Assembly (NCBI RefSeq): GCF_902686445.1
Contig: NC_062224.1
Location: 20,687,123 to 20,751,122, forward strand
Source of the DNA: Sciurus carolinensis
Lineage: Eukaryota > Chordata > Mammalia > Rodentia > Sciuridae
DNA: 64,000 nucleotides
Reading direction: 5' to 3'
Position 1 is the stretch's first letter, and each line of letters starts with the position of its first letter. A program made the position numbers and the translations under genes. Shown in pieces: positions 22,227 through 34,125 of this stretch. Under the pieces are notes generated by a model. It was not told the origin of the DNA. It saw only the letters and a program-made list of their open reading frames with translations, and did not search any database.

Positions 22227-23594
22227 ATATTAAGCATTTTAAAAAATCTAACAATGTTGATTGTTTTCCCAAAATTTAATCTATTTCTCTCCTATTCCAT
22301 ATACGATAACCAAAGTTTGTAGATAAATGTATAACTAAAGCAATATATGAATTGAGATACATTTCTGATGTATTCTAGGAAAGCTTCTGTTCTTTCTTCT
22401 AAAATTTCACACTGATCTTTCAAATTCAGGTTAAATGCTACTAAGGGTTTTTCTCAATCATATTTTGACTTGGTTCTGGATCTTTTGAGGTTGGGTTTTT
22501 AATAACACAATTCTATGTACACATTATGCCTTTACAGTTTTCCTTATTTGCTGTTTTTTAAAAATAATATATCAAGCTTTTTGAATTGTGACTATCAAGA
22601 TATTGTAAAGCCCCAGACTCTTAAAATATGATTTATGTTGTCAAAATTTCATCTTGTCATTTTAAAAAGAATACTTTCAACCATTTTAAATATGTTTCAA
22701 GCCTTCTGTAATTTTTTTCCTCCATTGCTCTTAAGAAGAAACTACTTCTCAGGGTACACTGCTGAAATCTACTATTTTTCTGTCTATAGTCAGTTTCTAA
22801 ATTATTTCTCAAGTATCTCAAATGGTTTCATGCCTTCTTATGAAAAACTGTTAACATATAAAGACCACAGAGATAAACTTTAGCATGACAGTCTTTCTAG
22901 TCTACTAATATAAATGTCTGACAATTCTAGGAATATTTCCCAGAGACACTGAAAAACCTCTAAAATCAGATATTCATATATAATACCTAAAACCTGAAAT
23001 CTAAATTTGTTAGGCTTTTTGTTAACAAAAGTAGCTTATCAGACTTCAGAAATGCATAATTACATATTTGTCTTAGGCCTACATAGGAAAAATTCAAGAT
23101 GTATTTTTGTTAGTGAAGGAGAAATATGAACCACTGATAAAAGGGATAAAAAGAGTCCTTGCCAAGTTTTGCCCATGAGCAAAGATTTTAACTTTCAGAC
23201 TGTAGCAAATGAATTGGAAATTAATAGATATTTTACTCTTTTCAGAATTTTTCATGAGAGCTAAAACATTCTAGTTATAGAATTGCTGCAGAGATGCCAT
23301 TTCTTTCAAATAAAACCATCTGACTGTCAAATTCTCTATCACTGCCAAAGCCAGCATATCTCCTCATTTGTTCCTATGAAGAAAATCTCAGTATCATTCA
23401 TGATGTTCTTAGTCTACTGCCAAATTATGACATTTTGGCTTCTACATCATGGCTGAATCTGTCTCCATTTGGTCCTATTAAGAATTCTTTGCAAATGTGG
23501 TGGTTTATTCTCATGTTAATGTCACAAATTTTGAATTAACCTTTCCTTGTTTATTTTAAAATAATGATTTTCATAACCTCTTTTAGCTATAAAG
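22227..23594. other. Unassigned AT-rich sequence
   Basis: No supported gene, splice-bounded exon or repeat; 82 codons open at 22635-22883 have no domain. Confidence 0.4.
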
Positions 23595-24600
23595 TTGATA
23601 TTTGAGCAAAGATTTAAATAAAATGAGAGAGTTAGTCATGGAGGTAGGTGGGTTAAGACTGCTTTTGGAAAAATAAACAACCCATATCAAGGCCATAGGG
23701 TGGTGTGTTCTAAATCTGTTGAAGGAAGAACAGGAAGGACATAATGTGGCAGAATGAGCAAGGCATGCGGGCTTTGTATAATATTTCAACAAAGACATGA
23801 ACAAGATGAGGAAGTTACATAGATACAGGAAGAAGCAAGTTCTAGGCAAAGACAACAGCCTGGGTAAGGGTTAAACAGTGGGAATGTGCCTGTCCTCAAC
23901 GAGAATAGTCAAAAGGTAAACAGGTAATGTAGTTCTTTTAGACCTTTAGATTTTATTCTGAATGAAATAAGGAGTTATTGCAGGGCTTTGAGCAAGATTA
24001 ACACTATCTGCCTTAAACTTAAAAGAAATTTCTGGCTGCTGTATTGAGAAGAACATAAGAGGCCAAAAATGGAAAACAGTGAGACTAGATGGAAGGCTAT
24101 TGTAATAACCTAATACTCAATGGTGGTGATTCAGACCAGAGTGGTAACAATGCAATGAAATGGTTAGGTTCTGGATACCTTTTAAGGTGGAACCAACAGG
24201 ATTCCCTGAGGGACTGAATATGAGATATAGAAGAGAGAAGGAAGTCTACAATGACTCTAATGATTTTGACCTGAATAACTGGAAGGATGGAATTACTAAC
24301 AACTGGAATTGGGGAACTTGCTGATATAGCAGGTTAGATAGGGGTGGTGGTAGTGGAATTACTAGTTAAGTTTTAGATGTATTGAGTCTGCAATGTCCAT
24401 CAGACTCCATATAGATATTTTGAATAGGTAAATGCACACATAAGACTGAAATTGAGGGAAGATATTTGGGCTGGAGATTTATTTTGGTGTTGACATGAGA
24501 GTATAATGAGTTATGAGAATGGATGAGATCACTATGAGATAAAGGATAAAAGGGAAGATCCAAACACTGAGTTTCATTTACACTGAAATGAAAGAAGAGA
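23595..24600 (-). mobile_element. L2 LINE, long antisense copy
   Basis: About 1 kb matches the complement of the L2 ORF2 3' end in order: GAACAGGAAGGACATAATGT, then TTTAGATTTTATTCTGAATG, GGCTTTGAGCAAG, GACCTGAATAACTGGAAGG and GGGCTGGAGATTTATT. One of the longest old copies here. Reading frames are lost. Confidence 0.65.
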
Positions 24601-25199
24601 CTGAGAGCTGTTGCATTCTATTTCAAGAGCTCAGCAGGACACATTGTTTCAGCCCAGAAATGATGACTTGTTTGCTAGATAACTAAATTTTAGGGGATGG
24701 GAAGTCAAAAGGGAACAAAGGGATTTTCCTGTAGGGACACAGTGTCATCCCAGATTGACAAGAAAATCAGAGACATATTACCTTTGTTGATGTACCTCTG
24801 TGGCACACTAGCCAAAGAAGACAGAACTAGAGTGTGATTAAGGAGGAAGTCAAAACACCAAATTATAACATAGCCTGAGAATCTGGGCTTCATATGATTT
24901 TGAAAAGAAGAGGTAGACTGCCTCAACCTATTTCTTTCACAGTTGTCCTCATGATTTTTCATAAAATAGACACTAATTAAGATGGCTATATTTTTAAATG
25001 GAAAATAACAAGCACTATTGAGGAGGTTGAAAAAGGAGTGCTGTATTTTATCAAATGTTTTTTCTGCATCTATTGAAATAATCATGTGATTCTTGACTTT
25101 AAGTCTATTGATATGGTGAATTACATTTATTGACTTCCTGATGTTGAAGCAACCTTGCATCCCTGGGATGAAACCCACTTGATCATGGTGCACTATCTT

Positions 25200-26056
25200 T
25201 TAAATATGTTTTTGTATGCGATTTGCTAAAATTTTGTTGAGAATTTTTGCGTCGATGTTCATTAAGGATATTGGTCTGAAATTTTCTTTCCTTGATGTGT
25301 CTCTGTCTAGTTTAGGTATCAGGGAGATATTGGCTTCATAGAACGAGTTTGGGAGGGTTCTCTCCTCTTCTATTTTATGGAATACTTTGAGAAGTATTGG
25401 AATGAGCTCTTCTTTAATGGTTTTGTAGAACTTGGCTGAAAACCCATCTGGTCCTGGACTTTTCTTTGTTGGTAGGCTTTTGATGACTTCTTCTATTTCA
25501 TTACTTGAAATTGGTCTATTTAAATTGTGTATGTCCTCCTCGTTCAGTTTAGGCAATTCATATGTCTCTAAAAACCTGTTGACGTCTTCGAAATTTTCTA
25601 TTTTGTTGGAGTATAGATTTTCAAAATAGCTTCTAATTGTGTTTTGTATTTCAGTCGTGTCTGTTGTAACATTTCCTTGTTCATTTTGAATTTTAGTAAT
25701 TTGGGTTTTCTCTCGTCTTCTCTTTGTTAGTGTGGCTAAAGGTTTATCAATTTTGTTTATTTTTTCGAAGAACCAACTGTTTATTTTGTCAATTTTTTGT
25801 ATTGTTTCTTTTGTTTCAATTTCGTTGATTTCAGCTCTGAGTTTAACTATTTCCTGTCTTCTACTACTTTTGGTCTTGGTCTGTTCTTCTTTTTCTAGGG
25901 CTTTGAGCTGTAGTGTTAGGTTGTTTATTTGTTGAGTTTTACTTCTTTTATTAAATGCGCTCCATGAGATAAATTTTCCTCTAAGTACTGCTTTCATAGT
26001 GTCCCAGAGATTTTGATATGATGTTTCTTTGTTCTCATTTACTTCTAATAATTTTT
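25200..26056 (-). pseudogene. L1 ORF2p, inverted segment (post-endonuclease to RT fingers)
   Basis: Open on the minus strand from the inversion join. It covers the region after the endonuclease ([34 protein letters not shown]) and the first reverse-transcriptase blocks ([56 protein letters not shown]). A TAA follows ...RIQKHI (Lys in related copies). After it the frame continues [13 protein letters not shown] to DKIQHSFF at 25039. The first codons in the longer open frame (26120-26057) come from the other segment and are not ORF2. Confidence 0.92.
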
Positions 26057-26928
26057 TAATGCTCAAAACACTAGAAAAAATAGGGATAGTGGGAACATTC
26101 CTTAACATTGTAAAGGCCATCTATGCTAAGCCCATGGCTAATATCATTCTAAATGGTGAAAAACTGAAAGCATTCCCCCTTAAAACTGGAACAAGACAGG
26201 GATGCCCTCTTTCACCACTTCTTTTCAATATCGTCCTTGAAACTCTAGCCAGAGCAATTAGACAGTCCAAAGAAATTAAAGGGATACGAATAGGAAAAGA
26301 AGAATTCAAACTATCCCTATTTGCTGATGATATGATTATATACATAGAGGAACCAGGAAATTCCACCAGAAAACTTTTAGATCTCATAAGTGAATTCAGT
26401 AAAGTAGCGGGATATAAGATCAATGCACATAAATCTAAGGCATTTTTATACATAAGTGATGAATCTTCAGAAAGAGAAATTAGGAAAACTACCCCATTCA
26501 CAATAGCATCGAAAAAAATAAAATACTTGGGAATCAATCTCACGAAAGAGGTGAAAGACCTCTACAGTGAGAACTACAGAACACTAAAGAAAGAAATTAA
26601 AGAAAACCTCAGAAGATGGAAAGATCTCCCATGTTCTTGGATAGGAAGAATTAATATTGTCAAAATGGCCATACTACCTAAAGTGCTATACACATTCAAT
26701 GCAATTCCAATTAAAATCCCAATGATGTACCTTACAGAAATAGAGCAAGAAATTATGAAATTCATCTGGAAGAATAAAAAACCCAGAATATCTAAAGCAA
26801 TCCTCAGTAGAAAGAGTGAAGCAGGGGGTATCGCAATACCAGATCTTCAACTCTACTACAAAGCAATAGTAACAAAAACGGATGGTATTGGTACCGAAAT
26901 AGAAAGGTGGATCAATGGTACAGAATAG
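26057..26928 (+). pseudogene. L1 ORF2p reverse-transcriptase core, sense segment
   Basis: Long open frame with RT palm motifs: [12 protein letters not shown], then the catalytic FADD box in [11 protein letters not shown], then [15 protein letters not shown] and [18 protein letters not shown]. It ends after WINGTE because one base is missing near 26881 (ACGGATGG where the 46.9 kb copy has ACGGCATGG). The active-site Asp pair is intact, but the protein is split by the inversion upstream and the frameshift downstream, so it cannot function. Confidence 0.93.
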
Positions 26929-28034
26929 AGGACACGGACACAAACCCAAATAAATACAATTTTCTCATACTAGACAAAGGGGCCAAAAATATGCAATGGA
27001 GAAAAGATAGCCTCTTCAACAAATGGTGCTGGGAGAATTGGAAATCCATATGCAACAGAATGAAACTAAACCCATATCTCTCACCATGCGCAAAACTAAA
27101 CTCAAAATGGATTAAGGATCTCGGAATCAGACCAGAGACCCTGCATCTTATAGAAGAAAAAGTAGGTCCAGATCTTCAACATGTCGGCTTAGGACCAGAC
27201 TTCCTCAACAAGACTCCCATAGCACAAGAAATAAAAGCAAGAATCAATAACTGGGATAGATTCAAACTAAAAAGCTTTCTCTCAGCAAAGGAAACTATCA
27301 GCAATGCAAAGAAAGAGCCTACAGAGTGAGAGAAAATCTTTGCCAATCATACTTCAGATAGAGCACTAATCTCCAGAATCTATAAAGAACTCAAAAAGAA
27401 TGCAAATAAGCCAATCGACAAATGGGCTAAGGAAATGAATAGACACTTCACAGAAGAAGATCTACAAGCAATCAACAAACATATGGAAAAATGTTCAACA
27501 TCTCTAGTAATAAGAGAAATGCAAATCAAAACCACCCTAAGATTCCATCTCACCCCAATTAGAATGGCGATTATCAAGAATACAAGCAACAACAGGTGTT
27601 GGCGAGGATGTGGGGAGAAAGGTACACTCATACATTGCTGGTGGGGTTGCAAATTAGTGGAGCCACTCTGGAAAGCAGTGTGGAGACTCCTTAGAAAACT
27701 TGGAATGGATCCACCATTTGACCCAGCTATCCCACTCCTTGGCCTATACCCAAAGGACTTAAAATCAGCATATTACAGAGATACAGCCACATCAATGTTC
27801 ATAGCTGCTCAGTTCACAATAGCCAGATTGTGGAACCAACCTAGATGTCCTTCAATTGATGAATGGATAAAGAAACTGTGGTATATATATACAATGGAAT
27901 ATTACTCAGCCATAAAGAATGATAAAATTATGGCATTTGCAGGCAAATGGATGAAATTGGAGAATATCATGCTAAGTGAGATAAGCCAATCTCAAAAAAA
28001 CAAAGGACGAATGATATCGCTAATAAGTGGATGA
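26907..28034 (+). pseudogene. L1 ORF2p C-terminus, frameshifted
   Basis: Continues ORF2 after the frameshift: [20 protein letters not shown] ... to KKEPTE, where TGG has become TGA (27327-27329). A small deletion near 27397-27400 removes the LYTK-type codons after ELKK. Then a 199-codon frame (27435-28034) carries [18 protein letters not shown] and ends ...[12 protein letters not shown]. Three separate lesions; inactive. Confidence 0.92.
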
Positions 28035-28060
28035 TGACACATAATGGAGGGTAGGAGGGG

Positions 28061-28090
28061 TTAGTGTTAGGGTTCGAGTTAGGGTTAAGG
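28061..28090 (+). repeat. Telomere-like hexamers in L1 3'UTR
   Basis: Five tandem hexamers: TTAGTG, TTAGGG, TTCGAG, TTAGGG, TTAAGG, inside a G-rich 3'UTR. The same place in the copy at 48 kb reads TTAGTG, TTAGGG, TTAGAG, TTAGGG, TTAGGG. Confidence 0.9.
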
Positions 28091-28293
28091 AGGGGGGCAA
28101 GAATGGAGGAAGGAAGGACTGTATAGAGGGAAAAGAGGGGTGGGAGGGGTGGGGGGGAAGGGAAAAAATAACAGAATGAATCAAACAGCATTACTCTATG
28201 TAAATTTATGATTACACAAATGGTATGCCTTTACGCCATGTACAAACAGAGAAACAACATGTATCCCATTTGTTTACAATAAAATAAAAAAAA

Positions 28294-28345
28294 GAATTAA
28301 ATGGAAATCTGAAACAATAAAATTCTTAGAAGAAAACACACACAC
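28294..28345 (+). mobile_element. Candidate 3'-transduced segment of the young L1
   Basis: Between the L1 A-tail (about 28281-28293) and a second run of ten A (28346-28355) lie 52 bases that are not L1 3'UTR. They resemble an L1M ORF2 stretch (CTGAAACAATAAAATTCTTA, then GAAGAAAAC), but not the part of L1M that should sit here. A-tail, foreign segment, second A-tail, then target duplication is the layout of a read-through transduction. Confidence 0.6.
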
Positions 28346-28541
28346 AAAAAAAAAAGAGAAAAAGGAGAGCACTCTGTATTGGTGGGAATGTAAAATGGTA
28401 TGGGCATTTTGAAAGACAGTTTGATACTGTTTTAAAAAGTTAAACATAGAATTACCATATGATCCATGGTAATACTCTTCCTAGGTATATACACAGGCAA
28501 ACACCAAAGCAGATACTTATACACCAATATCTATAGCAGCA

Positions 28542-29369
28542 GGTAGTAAATGCCTATAATTTTATATTGTTTCAGTATATATATAGGTTTAACTTTCTTA
28601 AACCAGAAGTAGGGATTAATCACCGTGACACAATTTTCATGTTTCTGCCTTTTCTCAGTTCTCCGGTATGGTCAGTCCAGGTATCAGCCTCATATACCTG
28701 CTTTCTGGTGATCACCTCCCTATGAAACAGGAAAATACAATCTATTTGATTTACCCCACTGACCTTCATAACCTATGTAGAACATACAGAGACTGGCATC
28801 AGGCTTGGAAAGTCCACTTTCAACCATTGTGTGATATCATGGAATGCATACCTGCATGCTCTATACCCAACTAATATAGCTCCCAATTGTAAACCTCCTT
28901 GGATAATTCCAGGACCCCAATAAATGCCTCAGACCCCTAGGCCTATCTCTTTCAGACACCCTGTGACAGTCCCATCAGCCCTCATCAGTGCCCCTCTTCT
29001 CTTGTGTACCTGTGAGTAAAAAACTGCTTGTTATTTCATGTATTTTTATTATGCTTCCTTGGGTGTCTTACCCAAGTGGCACACCTGAAATTAACTTTAT
29101 CCCAATGAAGAGTCTTCAAGACAGTGGCTATTTTGACAGGAATCAACTGCACACAGATCAGAAAAAGAGCCATAAAGGTATCTTCCAGTATAAACAAGCT
29201 TCCTGTGAGAGAGACATCTTGTCAGGTACTTAGGCATTAGATGGTCCACCAGGATAAAAGAGTATCCCCTGAAAGAAACAGTGTAAACATCTATGACAAT
29301 TGTCCTAAAGTCCCATCAGGACAGGGCACGGCTAAATTTCATAGCCACTCTGTACAGAAAAATACAACA
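28542..29369. mobile_element. Unassigned 0.83-kb insertion in L1M
   Basis: L1M sequence stops at ...CTATAGCAGCA and resumes at CAGCATTATTC, so this segment was inserted. A 5-base CAGCA could be the duplicated target. Inside are a polyadenylation-like CCAATAAATGCC (28918-28929), CTCTTTCAGACACCCTGTGA, and a T-rich part; no domain appears in its short open frames (68 and 81 codons). An old LTR is one possibility; no TG...CA ends were found. Family not recognised. Confidence 0.4.
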
Positions 29370-29476
29370 CAGCATTATTCACAAAAGACAAAAGGTAAAA
29401 ACAACTCAAATATCCATTAATGTATGAATCATAAACAAAACATTGTTCATATAGTAATGAGCATCATAAAAATTTT

Positions 29477-29645
29477 CAGTCAATGACAGACCACATGTAC
29501 TATGGTAGTTCCATAAGATTATTTCACCTAGTTTTATAATCATCATCTTTACTGATATAAGTACACTCTGATGTGTGTAACATGATGAATTTTCTAACAG
29601 TGCATTTCTCAGAATGTACCCCTTTCATTAAGCAACACATGACTG
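29477..29645 (-). mobile_element. MER2-type (Tigger) non-autonomous DNA transposon
   Basis: 169 bases with inverted ends: left CAGTCAATGACAGACCACA, right ...TAAGCAACACATGACTG, whose complement is CAGTCATGTGTTGCTTA, the MER2 terminal repeat. Inside, GGTAGTTCCATAAGATTAT also fits MER2. It sits inside the ancient L1M. Confidence 0.85.
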
Positions 29646-30020
29646 TATATATAATGAAAAATTATTCAGTCATAAAAAGGAATAAAATTATGATGCATGA
29701 TACAACATGGATAAATCTTGAAAACATTATACCAAATGAAATAATCCAGAGACAAAAACACAAATCTTGTATGATGCCACTCACATAAGCCACATGAAAT
29801 AGGCAAATTCATGGAGGCATCAGGGACAGAGGTAAGGAAGCAGAATAAGATGTTATTGTATAATGGATACAGAGTTTCAGTTCAGGATACTTTGAAAGTT
29901 CTGGAAATGGATAGTAGTGGTGGTTGTACAATACTGTCAATGTATCTAAGTCATTGAATTATACTTTTCAAAATTGTTAAAATGGTCAAGTTTTATAGAT
30001 GTATATCTTATCACAATAAA

Positions 30021-31639
30021 AAAATGAATAAAAATCAGAAAGAAAACAGTATATACTCTGGTTAAATACAGAGGGTGAAGCAGTAAAAGAGTATACAATA
30101 AAAGCCAAGTCATTATCCAGGAAAACAGATAAAGATTCAAAAAAGTAACTCCCACAGTCTCAAGACATTATAAAAAGTATGTTCCCTCAGACAAAAAAGC
30201 ACAAAGAAAAATATACTAGAGAGAAAGGGTGGTAGGGAGAGAAACAGGTCAAAAAAAAAAGGAAGAAAAGAGAAAAACAGAGAAAGAGAAAAAATTGTGC
30301 CAAGAGGAGTAGTAAGAAAATGAAAATAAATAAAAACATTAATGAGATTCTAAGAATATCAGAATCAACTCAAGTAGCATTAACACAACTGAAAATATTG
30401 TAAATGTCCTAGTATAAAGACTTGAGGGAAACACACAAAACAAAATAGAAAAAAGACAAAGATATACAATGACTAGAAACTGTCTTGGCATCACACTTTT
30501 CACACTCACTCAAAGGAGGTGGTCTAGATCTCTGATATACTTTGTTGCCAATGTTTTATCTGGTATTGCTGAACTTCTTCAGCAATTTGGGAATTATACT
30601 TTTCAAACTATCTTGTCATAAAACAACTATCCCCATACTATTGTGTTCTCAACAGCATTGTTATGTTCATTCTGTATTTAACTTTCCAATTTATTTTTCT
30701 ATTTTGCTTAGCACTGATCTAAATAGAACTAAAAGGCACCAAGCTAGAGGCAGACTACATTGGCTTAAAAATTATCTATAAAATTAGGAACTTCCTGCTC
30801 TATGATCACCGTGGAAGCAAATTTATCTCAGAACCGAATGGCTACCATTTTTCCCTAACAAGGAATAGAGCTTCATGGAGAAAAGGCTGACACCCAGACT
30901 GGGAGAAAGAAAGGATAAAATGAGTCTGGAATATCTCATTGCACTAGGAAGTGGGAAAGTCCTCAAAGAATGGAGGGGTCATATGAAAAAGATTCAGGAT
31001 ATAGTCTGAAGGGGCTCCCACTGGGCAAATCTGGATAATTTGATTATCAAAACAAACAACAATAGTAATGGATTAAATACTAGGCTGTTTTAACTACATA
31101 TATTCTCATGGTCTCATTCTCTTACTCTCCTTATGTCCTATCAGTTTTCTCTCTTTTATCTACCTTTTTTTAAACTCTATGCCTAGAAACAATATCCTGG
31201 TATGCATCTGGATGATACATCTCCTCTGGAAGGGTTTTCTCTACAGTGGAGTTTTTTAAAAATCCAAGTTTTAGTTTTAGGTTTTGTGACCATCATAGAA
31301 AAAAATGATATCTTGACTGACTTAAGTTTTATGCCCCTGAAACCAAGTTGATAATAGGTTGAAACATAATATTCCAATAGTTACAGATAAAGTAGTTGGA
31401 CATTGAAAAGTTCAGATAGTTCAACAACATGATTCATCCAAGCTCATATGAATTTTACTTTAGGTCTTAGGGCCACTTTGAGTTATTATAAATTTCCCTA
31501 CTTCATCCTCTGTGGTTCTCACTTCCTTGGAGACCTAATAGGTAATGGGGCAGAACATAGTGCTCCCTGGTTCCCTGTTTGATACCATTTGAATTAGTAC
31601 CCTCTGTGCAAGGTATGACCATAGTGAAGACAGAGGTAG
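30021..31639. other. Unassigned sequence with purine-rich patch
   Basis: An A/G-rich tract lies around 30195-30300. The 64-codon frame at 31377-31183 minus is open but shows no domain or splice context. No gene supported. Confidence 0.4.
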
Positions 31640-31830
31640 ACCAGGAATTAAGAGACTAGATTCTATTGTTGTCTCTCTCATTACCTAACTGAGAAAAGTT
31701 GGTTGAATGGTATCTTCTTTTAGCCTCCCTCCTTTCATTTGCAAAATAAAGAGGTTGGAAAAAGACCAAATAGTTTGATGTCTGTTCTAGTTCTAATATT
31801 TCGCAGGATTTTTAATAGGATAGGGGTTGG
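31640..31830 (+). mobile_element. MIR SINE
   Basis: Order AGAGACTAGATTCTATTG, then CTCATTACCTAACTGAGAAA, CCTCCCTCCTTTCATTTGC, AAAATAAAGAGGTTGGA and TGTTCTAGTTCTAATATTT follows the MIR consensus head to tail. Confidence 0.7.
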
Positions 31831-32690
31831 GGGGCAACTTGAAAATGAGTATTGTAGCCATACAGTTCCAAGATAAATTTGCTTCCACTGTCATGTATTG
31901 GTGTCCTTTACAGACAGGCACATCAGTCAACCAAAGAAGCAAACATGACTGAAGAGAAAAGCCCACCTTATTAACTGAAAATTAAAGCAAAACAAACTTC
32001 TTGATTTTATATTACCAATAATTATTTTATTAATTCATAAAATGTCTTTTTTATAACTTAATAAAAATCATTTACTTTCATTGTTTTTCTTTGAGTTCTT
32101 TTTTCTTTCTTTTATAAATTATGCAGAAGTTTTTAGGTGATTGTGAATACTAATCATTTGTCCATAAATGTATGAACTTTGAATCATGAGACTCTTTTGA
32201 GAATCTGTAAGAAAACATTTTAAATGCTTCAGCTCTCTGCTACCAATTATAACAATGCTAAATTTAGTCAGATTTTGGTTTGTCCTCATCTGCACAATGA
32301 TGATAATCTCTAATTTGGACTTTCCAATATAAGCACTGTTATGAAATTGTCTGTAGTCTAAGATTGCTTAGAAAAGTCGAAAATAACCTTAATTCTTGCA
32401 AATCTGAACAACAATATGCAGCATAAAAAGAATAAATAGCTCATTGCATAACAGTGGAACAGTGAATATCCCCAAAGACTCTTTTCATGGAGTTACCCAG
32501 CCCTAAATAAAAAATTCTATTTTATTCAAGTATACTTCATTTTAAAAATCTGTAACCTCCTCAGTAAAACCTTCATGAGAAATTCCAGGATAGTCCACAC
32601 CAGGAACTCAGAAAATTGGTAAGATTTTTAACATATAAGAAAGGTATTAGTCACATTAACATAATCAAATGATTAGGCTTTTTGGTGATT
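31831..32690. other. Unassigned sequence
   Basis: AT-rich, no gene or repeat recognised. Confidence 0.4.
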
Positions 32691-32877
32691 CAGGTTGAAC
32701 AACTCTAATCAAAAAATCCAAAATCTGAAATGTTTTAAAATTTAGATTTGGATTTCAAACATTTCAGGTTTTGCATTTTCAGATTATGGATGCTCAACTG
32801 GTAAAGTCTATCCAAATATTCTAAGATCCGAATCTCTGAAATGTGAAACACTGCTGGTTTCAGGGATACTCAACTTG
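32691..32877. mobile_element. MER8-like (Tigger-type) non-autonomous transposon
   Basis: 187 bases with inverted ends: left CAGGTTGAACAACTCTAATC, right ...GGGATACTCAACTTG (complement CAAGTTGAGTATCCC). The interior repeats the typical 'AAATCCAAAATCTGAAATG' style. The family name is from memory. Confidence 0.72.
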
Positions 32878-33859
32878 CATTTGGTTTTCTTGATCACCCT
32901 TAACATTTAATTAAATACTGTTCTTCCTTATAGCAAAAATCTAACCAAAAGTTATAAACTTCTTTTCTGCAAATGTCCAGGAAGCCAGTGTATCTTGATC
33001 CAATGACCAGATTAGTCTTGTCAAGAATGCTTTCTGTAAGTATACCCATGCACATAGTCGAAGACTTCAATGTCAGTTATCAAGACAGCATTCCCCAATA
33101 TCTCATGTAAAATAAAATCATTCTCCTTTCAGACTCAATCAATATACTACATTTTAATCTCTAATTTTCCCTGCCTATATTTTATGCTATATCCAAATCT
33201 TCCTTAAGTAATTTGATCCCTTCTGTCTCCAGAGCATGATGATAACTTAATTAAAAATAAGGGTATAAAGTATAAACTTGGGAGCTGTCCATTAGTATCT
33301 CAAGCAGTTAAAAAAAAAAGACTTTATTTTAGAAAAGATGAAATAGGAAGCTAATTAAATATAAAGTCAGCAGGATAAGCTATCCTAATGTTCCTGACAG
33401 CAGAATTTGTTTGGTAAGCCTCCTTTCCTGTTTTCTTCCTCCAAAACATGTTAGGATTATCAATAAGTACTATCTTTTAATTTTTGTTAAGTTGCCAATT
33501 TTCTCCCATCTTTTTCTCTGTATTTGATATCACCATAGGTACAAGTCCATCACACTTTCTAAATTGTATCCTAGTCAATGAATGAGTTTCTTATACTACT
33601 TTGAATATTTTGCTGTCCAATATGATCATTTGATTTGAATAAGTACAGATTCTATAAGTAAAAATGAACCAAATTTCTGCTAACACACCAAAATAACTTT
33701 AAAGGTATTATGTTGCCTAACTGTAGATACTAAGTAAACATTATAAATGAAGGATATTGTTCTTAGTCTTCCACAACCAAGCAGATTCTTTGGAGCTTGT
33801 ACCATTAGATCAGTAGCCTCTAGTTTAGGAGAGAGCTCATGTTTATTTGAAACTGAAAA
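32878..33859. other. Unassigned AT-rich sequence
   Basis: No gene or repeat recognised; short A run near 33309-33320. Confidence 0.4.
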
Positions 33860-34125
33860 AAGGTCAGGGTAGCTCAGGAGAACACAGTTAGAAGTAAAGT
33901 GTTAGCAGATGAAGCTGGAGATGTAGGTAAAGACCACACCCACACTGTATCTAACACCATAAGTCATGGTAAGAGTACTGACTTTTATTCTGAGACTGAG
34001 AAGTCACCAAAGAGTTCACAGATTGGATTTGATGTTTCTAAAGTTTCTTAGGGCAACCAGGTACAAATAAAATGGATTTAGAATAGCAGTTTAGGAAAAA
34101 GACAATGGTAGCAACATATATTAAA
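33860..34125 (-). mobile_element. L2 LINE fragment
   Basis: Contains CTTTTATTCTGAGACTGAGA preceded by CATAAGTCATGGTAAGAGT. This matches the antisense L2 phrase also seen at 23.94 kb and 35.0 kb. Confidence 0.5.

Larger units (their letters stand above)
25039..28357 (+). mobile_element. Young twin-primed L1 with 5' inversion and extra 3' tail
   Basis: The left part (25039-about 26056) is L1 ORF2 in antisense; the right part (about 26057-28293) is ORF2 plus 3'UTR in sense, ending in an A-rich tail. The inverted part ends in L1 terms at ...DKIQHSFF and the sense part begins [10 protein letters not shown], which is the next sequence in ORF2, so the join loses almost nothing. GAAAAAGGAG at 25029-25038 and 28358-28367 is the target duplication. 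This is the signature of twin priming. The 52 bases after the first A-tail are treated separately. Confidence 0.93.
24985..30020 (+). mobile_element. Ancient sense L1M split by three insertions
   Basis: Pieces of an old L1M in order: 24985-25038 (AAAATAACAAGCACTATTGA), 28358-28541 (TTGGTGGGAATGTAAAATGG), 29370-29476 (CAGCATTATTCACAAAAGAC) and 29646-30020 (AAATTATTCAGTCATAAAAA, 3'UTR). The gaps hold a young twin-primed L1, an unassigned 0.8-kb segment and a MER2 element. Continuity across the gaps supports three later insertions into one copy. Confidence 0.8.

Noticed and set aside
24705..25193. 162-codon minus-strand ORF as a fusion protein
   Set aside because: The first part is L1 ORF2 and the rest is unrelated flanking L1M/unique DNA read through by chance.
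26029..26056. Start of the 299-codon ORF2 frame at 26029
   Set aside because: The first codons lie in the inverted arm; true ORF2 sequence begins only at the inversion join near 26057.
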